Source of the DNA: Pardosa pseudoannulata
Lineage: Eukaryota; Arthropoda; Arachnida; Araneae; Lycosidae
NCBI GenBank assembly: GCA_032207245.1
Contig: CM063504.1
Location: 15,700,787-15,764,786 of the forward strand
Direction of reading: 5' to 3'
Length of the DNA: 64,000 nucleotides
Shown: positions 23,147-34,192 of the stretch, piece by piece
Layout: each line of letters opens with the position of its first letter
Position numbering within the stretch: position 1 is the first letter of the stretch
The notes under the pieces: generated by a model
Seen by the model: the letters and a program-made list of their open reading frames with translations, nothing else
The model's database searches: none
Told to the model about the DNA's origin: nothing
Position numbers and translations under genes: made by a program

Positions 23147-24032
23147 CCAGAAACAAAATGGGGAAATTTCTAATTTTTATAATGCAAATTGTTTTCTCTT
23201 CCCAATAATCTTTTTTTAATAAAAAAATAGCGTGTACTATGTTGTACTTTATGCCTTTTGACACTTTGACTTTAGTTGGTCTCTCCGAAAACCACATATA
23301 AAATAAATATTGTTACTGATTTTAAAAGACATACATATTTATAAAGCAGTTATATAATTAGAGAAATCAGGAACTATAGGAAATGAACATGGTAGACATC
23401 TTAGCCAAACAAGTCCCCTAAAAATGTGTATTAGATGTCAATCTTCAATCCCCTTTGTCTTTTATTTCATTATTAATACTTAATGATACATTAAAAGAGT
23501 GGCGATTCCTTTGGAATTCAGAATATTGCACATTTAACTATGTTTACAGATTTTGTTTTCAGTCTACTTTGCCCGTTTCCATTTAAATAAAAACAACTTC
23601 ATTTAATAAAACAAAATCTGGCATTGAGGGAATATAGTCCAACCAAGTAATCAAAACTAAACCACTACGCTCTAAATTAAACGAAATATTTATCTAGTTA
23701 GAAGTTCACATACAAATCCTGCAAGAACCATAAAGTTGAATAGTTTGAAATTGCGTGCTTTAAATATTTCTCATATCTATTTGACTTCTGGAGCTGACTC
23801 CTCTGAAGGTTTCTTGATATGTCTAAATTATTTGCTTGTTCTTTAGATAAAATTGTGTGGTATTATATTACATTTCTTCTTTTACTCTTAGAATTGTCTT
23901 TTAGAAATGCGGCTCTCACGGTGGCTTCTGCAGAGGATTTCTCCCGCGTTCTCTCTTTTTGTGTCGTTATTTTGTATAGTTTTCGTTTTTAATAAATGTC
24001 TTTCAAAAGAAACACCAAAAACAAACACCTTT
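23147..24032. other. AT-rich sequence without a recognised feature
   Basis: Nothing bounded was seen. Confidence 0.45.
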
Positions 24033-24046
24033 GCACTAGCAATGGA

Positions 24047-24221
24047 TTGGTTTGGTTTGTTTTGGAGCGCCACGGTCTACTGTTTTGCAAACGAAGGCTA
24101 ATAAGACCGGGACCTACTGCTAAAAGCCGATTCCGAACGGCTACGAATGTCATAGTGGGATTCGAACCCACGAGCAGCGGTACCGACGATCAGCGCCCTA
24201 ACCAATCAGCCAGCGTTCGGC
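24047..24221 (-). mobile_element. SINE-I, full-length copy with 13-bp target duplication
   Basis: Reverse orientation. The direct repeat CACTAGCAATGGA at 24034-24046 and 24222-24234 is perfect. The minus strand reads CCGAACGCTGGCTGATTGGT, GGGTTCGAATCCCACTATGA, and a CCAAACAAACCAAACCAA tail. Confidence 0.94.
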
Positions 24222-24234
24222 CACTAGCAATGGA

Positions 24235-24977
24235 AGACTATTATTTCTCAGTAGCACTGTGTAGTGTAAAAAATCCCTGAGTATATTCTGATTAGGTCAA
24301 CATATTTACCAAGACTGCAAAGGCAAATAATGGGAAAGAAACCGACAGGATTGTTAAATTAAGTATACAATAACGATCTATTTCAAAGAAATATTATTTT
24401 CTAATCTAAGAAATCAAAGTTCAATTAATGTATTATTTCATAAAGCTTAGAATTATTATACAAATTATCAGAATAATGAACCTTTCTTGAAATCATCCTA
24501 GACCATTTGCGAGCAAATCCATATTTCCATTCATCTAAAAATATCCTTACGCTTTTAAACATTTTAGATGATTCAGTTATCATCTTCTTAGTGTCAATGT
24601 ATAACAAAACATTTTTCTCAGAATAAATCCTAAGTCAATCGTTTCTCCTTTTTAAAAGTAAGCCATGCCAAGTTACCTTCGTTAATCAGTTCTAAATTAA
24701 ATCTCTTAAGTCAATCCTTTCAAATTAATTCCAAATATGGTATCATTTTAATTTAATGCCATGAAGTATATGCTAACGTATTCAAATAATTAAAGGTGGG
24801 TACATTTTTACGTAATTTCATTGACAAATCTATTTACTAAATTTAAATGCTCTGTAAACAACTTGCTCATTTAAAAATGTTTTAATACAATATATTTGAT
24901 AAAATTTAAAAGAGTTCAAAATCGTGTAGGTTAAAAGTACATGAACTATTATCAATCTTAATTTACAATTTACTCAT
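24235..24977. other. AT-rich sequence without a recognised feature
   Basis: Nothing bounded was seen. Confidence 0.45.
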
Positions 24978-25509
24978 TTAACACATTGTGTGTGGGTACA
25001 TTTCGCAGTGGTATTGTACCAGGAGCAGGCGTTTTGCGAGTAAATTTAGTTATTCAGTTTAATCTCAATAGATCGAAAACTATTTAATTTTTTAACCAAC
25101 TTTTAGTATTTTATATTGAAATATATAAACAAATATATAAATAGACAAATAAACAAATATATATATAAATACAAATATATGTATAATATATAAATATACA
25201 TATATATAATATCATTTTCTCAAGGAAAAATTAAATGTTAATTTTAAATGTAAATTGATATTTTTAATCAACCTTCCCGTTCTGTGGTTCCGCATTGACT
25301 GATGTAAAAACTAGTTTTTATTTGTCTAAATTTTTCCAGAATCTATGCTGTAGACAAGAACATTCCATTTCGTTTTCTTGTATATACCGTTATTTTTGCC
25401 CTCACAAGCAAACCATGTTGTTACACTAACCCGTACTAGTACGTGACCCGCGCTCAAGTATCAATCATCAGAAAACGTACTAGTATGTGTTCTGCATACA
25501 TTGTGTTAA
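24978..25509 (+). mobile_element. TTA-MITE-A, copy 2
   Basis: TTAA-bounded, 532 bp, same orientation as copy 1. Left end TTAACACATTGTGTGTGGGT, right end CTGCATACATTGTGTTAA. The right arm carries two spaced CGTACTAGTA motifs (near 25433 and 25475). The AT-rich centre (25090-25215) varies in length between copies. Confidence 0.88.
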
Positions 25510-26509
25510 AAATATCCATATATAATAAATCCAATATATTGCTGTAAAATGTATTTAGTTTGTTTCTTTTAATAAAAGTAAAATATTTTGCTAGAATAAA
25601 AAAAAAATGAAAAATTGTTCTCTAAAAAAGAGTGTCATGTTTATTCTGAATGATATATTTTAGCTGTAGCCATTTACCTAATTTTGGTAATTATGATATA
25701 CTTTCCCAATGTAGTTCTATTTATGCTCTTTTCCCTTCGTGAAAGAGCTCCTATTATTGCTAACAGTAACTGTGAATCATGCGAGAAAGTTGAGCTAGAT
25801 GTTAAGCATGGCAGTGGGTACGAATGTCATAGAAAGATGCGGTTTAGTAATAACATGTCTGTGTAGTAAGAGAAAAGACAGAAGAATCTCAATAAAGCTT
25901 TTGGAAAATAGACAAATTTATCGTGTCAATAATAAAACCATTCTTTTTTAAGTATGTATATTTCCTGATTCTCCAGTGTTGATATCCTGTGTCTCCTACA
26001 TGTTAAAGGAAATATCCCATTTATTATGATGGTGGTAAGTTCATTTTTCCCTATGTTAATTTTATGGTTTTTTATCACGATAAAGAAGTAAATAAGAAGG
26101 TAGAGTTGACCTTTTAAAGTGTTCTTTAAGAGTAAATTCCCATACTACCCGTTAAAGGATCGCTGTTCTATAGGTTTGAAGAAGAAAGTGCGTCTATTTA
26201 TTTTAAACAGAAACATACGGTACAGCTCTCCAGGTAACAAAACAGTACTTTTTTAAATTTCTGGGTGCAAACCTTATATCTCCAGATGGTTAATTTAGTT
26301 GCAATTATTGGCAACGAAACCAATTACTTTGCATTTTTTACTAAAATTTGAAACAATGGAGGTAGAACTAATTTATGCTTACGTCTATAGTACTGACGAT
26401 ACTGAGACCTGTCACATTTTAATAGCAGTATTTATTTTTATTTAAATGTGGCAAATGTACAATTTTCTTTTTAAAATTTTCCACATGTTGAATCCATCAA
26501 AAATAAAGC
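25510..26509. other. AT-rich sequence; no supported gene
   Basis: A 60-codon frame at 25684-25866 starts with a hydrophobic stretch and has three Cys, but nothing else supports it as a gene. Confidence 0.4.
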
Positions 26510-27238
26510 CCTGCCATATGTGTGTGTTGAAAAACTCACAGATTCATTTTAAGATTCTTTTTCCCTTTGTTGTACCGAAATATTATTAATCAATTAAAGG
26601 CCGTATCATAATCAACCAGAACTTAAATAAATGAGTTGAAAATATTGTGCTTTAGCACATTAAATCTTCATAATATTCAGCAGTAAAAAGGAATCAAAAT
26701 CTAATGAAGCCTCCAATCTATGGCCAATTGTTCACTAATTCCTGATGGTGACCTCAAACAATGGTTTACGAGTTGCATCCACACACTTGAAGACTAAATA
26801 AGACGAGCGCGTGGTTTCGTCCACAGGGCCTACTGTGCACTGTAGTTGCCCATCTGGTTGCCGTTGATGTTTGGAGAAAAACAGATTCCCAGCTATTCTC
26901 CTTCAAGGTCATTTTATCTTCTGCCATCGTCGATCTCGGAAAGTCATACCCCATCAAAACTGTGGTAATGGCTTGCAGTGGACCATAGTGTGGAGGGGCC
27001 TTAACACGTACATGTTGTTGTATTGAGAAAGCAGTCAAATTAGTTGAGGATTTGTTTTCCCGCTGGAGATTACTCAAATTTCTCTTGTGGTAGCTAAAAC
27101 CTTTCAGCCAATTCAAGATCCTATCCCACCTAAACTAAAATTAATTGGTTTTAAAACTTTCGCTGTAACTCTAGAAGAAATCTGCATATTCTTAATTAGT
27201 AAAAGGAATCATAAACTAACGCTTACATGTTGACATGT
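26510..27238. mobile_element. Larger foldback element enclosing an unidentified frame
   Basis: The ends resemble the arms of the MITE at 5613: left CATATGTGTGTGTTG, then TTTTAAGATTC; right AGAAATCTGCATATTC, AAAGGAATC, then GCTTACATGTTGACATG. The interior (about 26750-27120) is GC-richer and unlike the short copies. Confidence 0.45.
26766..27116 (-). CDS. Unidentified 116-codon open frame inside foldback element
   Basis: The longest open frame in the window by codon count. The protein has no signal peptide, membrane segment or motif that I recognise; it contains QLI-like and Trp/Thr-rich stretches only. It starts at an ATG but could be a longer, decayed coding segment. The composition is GC-richer than the flanks. 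It may be a relic of a transposon protein or captured host sequence, or chance. I do not assign a function. Confidence 0.25.
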   Translation of the reverse strand: MNWLKGFSYHKRNLSNLQRENKSSTNLTAFSIQQHVRVKAPPHYGPLQAITTVLMGYDFPRSTMAEDKMTLKENSWESVFLQTSTATRWATTVHSRPCGRNHALVLFSLQVCGCNS

Positions 27239-27494
27239 AGTAAAGTCTTTTAAATAAGTCAATTTGAAGTTTTAAATACTTCTTAAATTATCAAAACACC
27301 TTGATTTTTTGCGATCATTTGTACCGTATTAAATTTCAAATTAATCATTAAGAAAGTATGTAACATATGATCTACATCATTAAAAGACAATTGCATAGAA
27401 AAATCAGAAAAGTAATTTTAACCTATTGAAGTAAATTGCAAATACAAACTCAAAAAGCGAAAAATAGGCCTTATAACGCGTTAGCATGTAATTA
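27239..27494. other. AT-rich spacer
   Basis: No feature was recognised. Confidence 0.4.
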
Positions 27495-28481
27495 TAAGTT
27501 TACTATCGTATAGACCGTCATATGACGGGATAATTAAAATTTTTAATTTTCCAGAATTATAATGTACCCTATGAGGCGGGTAAAAAATGGTTTGCTTTTT
27601 GGCTAAGAATTATCTGGTACAGGCTCAATATTTTGTTTATCTTGATTGCTTCTAAAGTCTCCTGATACTGTGAATGCAGTTTAGAATCACGTTGAATTCC
27701 TTTAGAAAGGTAATTCAAATATTTCTTAGTTACGTCGAAATTATTGTTAAGTTCTTTTTGCCACAGTAATTAATGGAAGCATAAGAATGAAACTATCCTT
27801 TCCACTACACCCTGGAGATAGATGGAATTTGTTGTTAATACCAGTGATAAAATTTTCATTGCAACAAAAATAATAAATGATTAAGTTTAAAGTTATCACA
27901 TATGAACCTAATCTATTATTTAAGCGAAATATTATTTACGTGATATCTAAGTTGAGTGATAAAACGTATGAAAACAATACAGACGATATTTAAATAATTT
28001 AAAATAAGAAATGATTCAATGAGATGGTTAAAGGAATGACGTCATAATGCTAGAAAAAACGTTATTTTTTTCTGTTTATTAAGTGATAAATTCATAAATT
28101 TAATCGCTTGCTGTTAACCAGGTTAAATAGGGCTTGAAGTAAGGGCATTAAATGCTAGAAAAGGGGGGACGGGGTGGATTTTGAACGTTGCTAATCCTAA
28201 CTCATCAAAAATCCAATATGGATGCCTCTAACCATTCCAGGTGTCACGAGCTCGAGATTTATTCGATTTTAGTTTTTCGCAATTGGCAACACAGAGAAAA
28301 ATGGAATGGAAAAAAAAATGGAGCGGAGGTTGTCGCGGACTTTGTAGAATACAACTATTTTTGAATAAAAATAAAATGCCCTCCCAAAGACTACTTTTTA
28401 GAGAACAGAACACCTGGTACAACCGCTTCATAAATTCGAGGACAGACGGACAGGTAACTTAGGCTATTATTATATAAGGGA
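27495..28481 (-). mobile_element. Helitron-like family, long copy (reverse)
   Basis: Reads from TCCCTTATATAATAATAGCC (28481 downwards) through GTCCGTCTGTCC, TTGATGAGTTAGGATTAGC, TTTAATGCC and TGACGTCATTCCTTTAACC to ACCAGATAATTCTTAGCC and AATTTTCCAGA... near 27545. It is collinear with 33206-34035 in the opposite orientation. It carries an extra segment at 28237-28417 that is absent from the other copies. No helicase or transposase frame. Confidence 0.6.
28237..28417. mobile_element. Extra segment in the Helitron-like copy
   Basis: The sister copy at 33240 reads straight from GAAGTGGTTGGACCTGGAATGG. Here the same point is opened by a GC-richer segment with inverted ends CCAGGTGT...ACACCTGG (8 bp, perfect). 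It contains GAGCGGAGGTTGTCGCGGAC. Either an insertion here or a loss from the other two copies. Confidence 0.45.
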
Positions 28482-28499
28482 TGATTTCTTGCACTGGTG

Positions 28500-28735
28500 A
28501 GGAATGTGAAGATTTGTTGTGTTACAACAAAAACTTTTCAATTTTAGTTCATGTTTACTTTTATATGTGTTTTTAATCAGTCGAAAATGTTTTGTTATCA
28601 CAAGAGAAATCCTTGTAGTATTCACTGATAAAAGGAATCCCAAATTGAAGCGGCTGCATTATGAACATGACCATGTACATGTGTCATGTGAAGAGGCCTT
28701 AGGCATTCCAAAATTCGAATGTCTGTGTTGAAGTA
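28500..28735. mobile_element. CGTACATGTTG-family foldback relic
   Basis: The right arm is recognisable: AGAGAAATCCTTGTAGTATTC, AAAGGAATCCCAAATTGAAG, then CATGTACATGTGTCATGTGA. The left arm is poorly kept. The short frame here is incidental. Confidence 0.4.
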
Positions 28736-29095
28736 AGAAATGGCATGTAATATATATATAGACATTTCAACGTAATCGGTAAAAGGAATAATATCTTAGA
28801 CATAGCATTTTCTCGCAGAATGAAGGATCATGTTCCTCAGAGTCCTCGTAACACAATAATCTGATGATTGTGACGTTTGCTTCCAGATGAAGAAATGTAC
28901 CAACAAAAAATACTTTTTATCAAATACATCTGTAGCGCTGAAAAATGTTAAATGTATTCCATTAACAGTTGCTTACACATATATCGTACATTTATACAAA
29001 TAAATTAGGTCTTTAGGTATACATTAAAGTATTTTTTTCTAAATAATGTTACTATGAGATTTTCTATTCTAATTGTTCATTTCTTCCAAAAGCGT

Positions 29096-29262
29096 TGGTT
29101 TAGTTCGGAGAGTTACCTTTGCAACACTAGGGCTAATGAGACCTGGACCAACTGCCTAAATCTAACTCCGAAAGGCTAAGATCACTTATACCATTGATGG
29201 GATTCGAACCTGTAGACTACGGTTACGAATAGCAATGCTCTATTGGACCATCATCCGGCATA
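29096..29262 (-). mobile_element. SINE-I, diverged reverse copy
   Basis: The minus strand shows CCGGATGATGGTCCAATAGA, then GGTTCGAATCCCATCAATGG (perfect B box), and TGCAAAGGTAACTCTCCGAAC at the tail end. No target duplication was recognised. Confidence 0.8.
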
Positions 29263-29639
29263 ATATCTTTGTAGTTGGATGATTAAACTACATCAATGTC
29301 ATCTCGGTTTTGAAACCTGATACCTTGTAGGCAGTCATAACTGTTGATGTAGTTAATGAATTTGCTTTAGATTATTTTCCGAAATCTTATTCGAAATTGT
29401 GCATATATATTTTCGAGACATTTACCAATTGCTGTATGCTAATTTGTGTGTTTATTATTGGTAAATCAAATGATTTCACCTTCTCTAATTTTTCAAAGAA
29501 CTAGAAAAGTAATGAATAACATGGTTAATAACATGAAATAGTTATTATACTTTATTACTTTAAGACAATAATACCTAAATAATACTGTTATTGCAAATAA
29601 TCTTAATGTTCAACCTTTAATTTTCTGTTAAAATCTCCA

Positions 29640-30050
29640 AGAATTAAGAGATTGGATTTAAGATTCCTTTTTCAGTTGAAGAATACATGAATTTCTCGTG
29701 TGAGACAGCAAAAAATTCTCAACTAATTAAACGCGTTGATCATAGATCAATTATTATAGATCAACGTGAGCTAAAACAAATCAGTTTAACAATTTTTTTG
29801 GTTATTGTAACACAAGAAATCTGCGCATTCAAAAAATCAGCACAGCATGCTCGGAAAAAATGTGTTTTTTTAGTCAATTACATCAAAAATTTTCAATCAA
29901 TCTATTTTGGTTCTAATTAATTTATAATAAGGCCTTTTTTAGTTGAAATTTTTCACTATAACACAAGAAATCCTTGCATTCTTTAACCGTTAAACGAATC
30001 CTAAACTGAGTATGTTGCTTATTCAATGCGTATGTGTTGAAGTATGATGA
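29640..30050. mobile_element. CGTACATGTTG-family foldback MITE, copy with longer centre
   Basis: Left arm TTTAAGATTCCTTTTTCAGT, TACATGAATTTCTCGTG; right arm AACACAAGAAATCCTTGCAT, CGAATCCTAAACTGAG, GCGTATGTGTTG. About 410 bp, non-coding. Confidence 0.5.
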
Positions 30051-31373
30051 AGCCTTAAGAAAGTCAGATTGTAAGTCAGTCAAGTATAAGAAATCCCTTC
30101 AGTTTTTTATGCATAAAATAGCCGTTTAGCTCCCTATCTTCAGTGTATAGGGCAATGAATTTTCAAAAATAAATGTTAAATTAATTTTAGAATTTAAGTA
30201 AGTTTTTAGAATGTATAGTACTAACAATGAAAGGGATTTTAAAAATGAAATAACTCATTATTATAGAGCAAATCAAACATTTAAATTCAATGTTCATCTT
30301 AAACGTAAAAATATAATCCTATAGAATATAAAAATATATTTGGGAATATTTGGAGATTTATCCTCAAATGAATTATTGTAATTTTTTTATCAGATTATTT
30401 AAAGATAATAGATGTATCGTCAAAGTAAAATATTACTTAATATAAATGTTAAATACTTTTTCAGACGATATCACTGTTAGTAACATATTAAGATTGTCAT
30501 CCAATTATGGGATAAAATAATGTCGCAGCTGAATTTAAAATCAAAGAAAATAATATCAAGAAATTAAAATCAATAGTCGAAGTTAAGTATCATAAACTCA
30601 AATAAATCAATGAAATATGATTTAAAAGCAAAATTGTATTACATGAAAACATATTTTATATGATTTTAAATGAAATAAGTTACATAAAAGCTTTTAATTA
30701 TTTTAGAACGTAATTAAAAGAAAAGTATAGCATATGGTGATAAAATATAATCACTAAACATAATTTAGATTCAAATAACTCTTCTATCTCCACATGACAT
30801 TGATTTTCAAACATTTTGATCTGCTTAAAATTTTTTCTTACTTTTAATCTGAATCACTAGGCAAAATGTCATCAAGATTGTTCAAGACATTTAGGAATGT
30901 ACTAGGAGTCTACCAAAAACGTACTAAATCATTACATGAATTTAAAATTTCTAGTTTTTTTAGTTGGAAAATTTTTATTAATTTAATTTTTTGATTTCTT
31001 TTTGTAGTTGCAATTTTATAGTTTTGATGATGTTTAAAGACTAAATTTAATATTGTTGTGAAATAAATTGAAGAATTTTATTGATTATATAAAGTAAATT
31101 TTATCTTCATAGAATACTTCTGTGGAGTACTTGTGCTTTAGTTAAATGTTTATTCTATAGAATGTTTTTCTTTAAGCATATGTTATTATTTTTATGCAAT
31201 CAATAAAAATATTCAATTTAATTAAAACTGAACGATACCAAATTTAGAATTTAAAGATCTTCAAAGTTATAAAATTTCAAATACTTTTTCAAATTAAATC
31301 AATAAACTAAATTAATCAACACTTTCTTTAATTTTTTAACAAGTTTTTAAATTTACTCTATTTGGTATTTTAG
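30051..31373. other. Very AT-rich sequence without a recognised feature
   Basis: Nothing bounded was seen. Confidence 0.5.
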
Positions 31374-31591
31374 TTTTTTACTAGACTAGGTTAAACATAC
31401 GCCTGCAAAAGAGTTTAGTTATTTAGATTATCTAATAGTTTTCATTTTTTACTATACTAGATTAAACACACGTGGGCAAATTAGTTTAGCTATTTAGATT
31501 ATTTAATATTTTTCGTTTTTTACTAAACTAGGTTAAACACACTCATGCAAAGGAGTTTAGTCATTTAGATTATCTAATATTTTTCGTTAAA
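31374..31591. repeat. Tandem repeat, 71 bp x 3
   Basis: TTTTTACTA(G/T/A)ACTAG recurs with its A at 31380, 31451 and 31522. Each unit continues GTTAAACA(C/T)AC, GCAAA(A/T/G)(G/T)AGTTTAG and ATTTAGATTATCTAAT. Confidence 0.92.
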
Positions 31592-31974
31592 TTGACTTCT
31601 AGAAGTAATTTTGAATAGAACACCCATCTAGAGAAAAAAATATATTATTTTTAGTAAAAATACAGATCTGCATAGCTGATAAGACACTTCCAATCCTTGA
31701 AAGAGAAGGTAGAGTATAAATCTTTGATTTCTCCTCCTTTCCTTTAAGTCATAAAAAATATATGGCAGTCGTAAGTATCGCAAACGGAAATGCAAGTACT
31801 CCTCTTTGAGTATCACCGATATGTGACTGTTATACTCATCCGTAATCCGTGCATATCCCTTAATAAATCCTTATTCTACCCCCTATTCACAAACAAGAAA
31901 TTTGAATGGAATGCTCATAGAGGAGCATCATCATGTTGCAATCAATCAAAAGAACAGGACTTCAAAAGCACGTA
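31592..31974. other. AT-rich sequence without a recognised feature
   Basis: Short incidental frames only. Confidence 0.4.
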
Positions 31975-32480
31975 CTCAATTTGAGTTCCATCTCGGAAGA
32001 TAGGGAGGGGAGGTGGAGCACCTCCTTCTGCTATCATATGCAAGGGGGTGTTAGCGCCCTGACAGACGATATTAGAAAATCTACTCTCTTCTCCCTTCGG
32101 TTATTTTCCTTTGCTTTTCCCGTGCAGCCTTTCCCCCTTCTTCCCTTCTCAGGCGATTTCGGAGTTTCGGTGAAACATAAGAGTTTTATTCGGTACTTCG
32201 GGAGACGTGCAGCCTGTAAAGCAATGACTGTTAAATGAATCAGTCAGACGTAAAGTGAGCCAAGTGCATTTCTATTTGTTGCTTCGGTATGATTGATATG
32301 TTATTAAAAACGTGCCAGCAGTTTATGGCGATGGGAATCGTTAAATCTCGGAACGGAAATTAATATCAGTTTTTGGCGATGGAATTTAAATCTCTCGGAA
32401 GCAATCGGTTGGAAGTGAGGGAACAATGGCATCCGACTGTTATCCCGAAGAAAAGAGTAGGGATGGAATTGCAGATGCAG
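31975..32480. other. GC/CpG-richer non-coding island
   Basis: Contains GGGAGGGGAGGTGGAGCACC, GTTAGCGCCCTGACAGACG, CCCGTGCAGCC and GGTACTTCGGGAGACGTGC. A 101-codon frame crosses part of it but matches no known domain. A candidate regulatory or conserved non-coding element. Confidence 0.4.
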
Positions 32481-32920
32481 CTTAAGCTGTCAAGATTCGT
32501 TATAGAGTTATAATTAACCGTTTTCAGCAGAGATGACAAGTTAATTTTCCGTTGCTCAAAAGGAATTATTCCGCATATTAAACCGTATCGGATAATTAAA
32601 TAATGTATCGGAATAAAATAAGTAAAATCTTTTGAAGAACGAGATCCATAGTTTATATCTTTTAAATATTTTTGAATGCTCAAAATTATGTAACAATTGA
32701 ATATCTAACGTCCCTGAAAAATTTTATTAATCTATATATTATGTCACATTCGTTTGAATGATTTTCATATAAAAATCCATTTAATATTTTTGATTCTATG
32801 CCACCTGGACGGTTTCTTCATTCTAAGCTATGAATGCTTATGGAAAAAGTAGAGCATCGTACTTGATACTAGAACGTCTATCGAGTCTAGTATGAACGAG
32901 TTAAAAATCTTTAGATTTAA

Positions 32921-33094
32921 AATGGTCGAATGGATAAGACACTAATTTTGCTTCTAAGTTCGTGAGTTCAAATCCTGCTACTCTCATGGATGTTCATAGT
33001 CGTTCATAATCAACTTTAAGCAATAGTTTCCAGTCTAATCAGCCCTTGTGTAGCAAAACAGCAGATCGTAGCGGTTCAAACCAAACCATACCAG
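32921..33094 (+). mobile_element. SINE-I, diverged copy
   Basis: A box region ATGGTCGAATGG, B box GAGTTCAAATCC, body TCATGGATGTTCATAGTCGT and AATCAACTTTAAGCAATAG, tail TTCAAACCAAACC. A possible imperfect 9-bp duplication (TAAAAATCT / ATAAAATCT) flanks it. Confidence 0.82.
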
Positions 33095-33205
33095 ATAAAA
33101 TCTGTTCTTTTTAGTAACAAAGATTGTTTACAAGAATTAAATTCTTTTCACAGAGCAGAAAGTTAGTCTCTCTAAAGTCAGTTAAAGCTAATCGGTGATT
33201 ATTTA

Positions 33206-34038
33206 TCCCCTGTATAATAATAGCCTAAGTTATCTGTCCGTCTGTCCTCGAATTTATGAAGTGGTTGGACCTGGAATGGATAGGGTCATCCACATTGCAT
33301 TCTTGATGAGTTAGGGTTAGAAAAATTCAAAGCAAGTCTTTAAAATGTTCGAAATTCACTCATCCCCCCATTTTCGAGCGTTTAATGCCAATATTTCTAG
33401 CCTTATTTTCTCGGTTAAGATCAGGCTATTTAGTTTATCACATCATAAATAGGTAAAAAATAACATTTTTTTTAGCATTATGACATCATTCCTTTAACCA
33501 TCTCATTTAATCATTTCTTATTTTAAATTATTTCAATATCGTCTGCATTATTTTCTAACGTTTTATTACTGCACTTTGATATTACGTAAATAATTTTCTT
33601 TTATGTTTGGCATAAATAATAGATCAGGTACATATGTGATAATTTTAAATTTAATCATAGATTTTTTTTTATTGCAATGGAAATTTTATCACCGGTAATA
33701 ACAACAATTTTTTTTCATAAAAGTCTAGGTGTCTATTTCAAAGACTAATAAATATCTGACGTTTAAGCTATATATTCTTGAAAATAAAGATGTTTGTTCT
33801 GTTGCGTGTTTGTTTTTTATACATAACCACACAGTTTGACTAAATGAATTCAACGTGATTCTAAACTGCATTCACAGTATCGGGAGACTTTAGAAGAATT
33901 TGAAGATAAACAAATTATTGATCGTGTACCAGATAATTCTCAGCCAAAAAACAAAAATTTTTATCTGCTTCATAGGGTACTTTACAATTCTGGAAAATTA
34001 AAAGTTTTACTGATCAAGTCATATGATCCTGTTATATG
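33206..34038 (+). mobile_element. Helitron-like family, long copy (forward)
   Basis: Begins TCCCCTGTATAATAATAGCC and follows the reverse copy at 27495-28481 to GTCATATGATCCTGTTAT. It lacks the extra segment. A (TA)n/(GATA)n microsatellite follows at once. No coding frame. Confidence 0.6.
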
Positions 34039-34042
34039 TTAG

Positions 34043-34074
34043 TATATAGATCTATATATATATATATATATATA

Positions 34075-34167
<93 letters not shown>

Positions 34168-34192
34168 TACAGATAGATAGATAGATAGATCT
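34043..34192. repeat. (TA)n then (GATA)n microsatellite
   Basis: (TA)n runs 34050-34120 with a TTTT break near 34079, then about 16 GATA/TAGA units with one ATATAC interruption to 34190. Confidence 0.97.

Noticed and set aside
24047..24221. A possible real tRNA gene (perfect B box and A box)
   Set aside because: The acceptor and anticodon stems do not form, and the sequence belongs to the SINE-I family with a SINE body, tail and target duplication. The same holds for the other SINE-I copies.
25684..25866. 60-codon frame with a hydrophobic start and three Cys, resembling a small secreted peptide
   Set aside because: Cys number and spacing fit no family I know, there is no sign of splice sites or a promoter, and chance frames of this length are expected.
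31933..32238. 101-codon frame in a GC-richer island
   Set aside because: No recognisable domain. The lower stop frequency is explained by the composition of the island.
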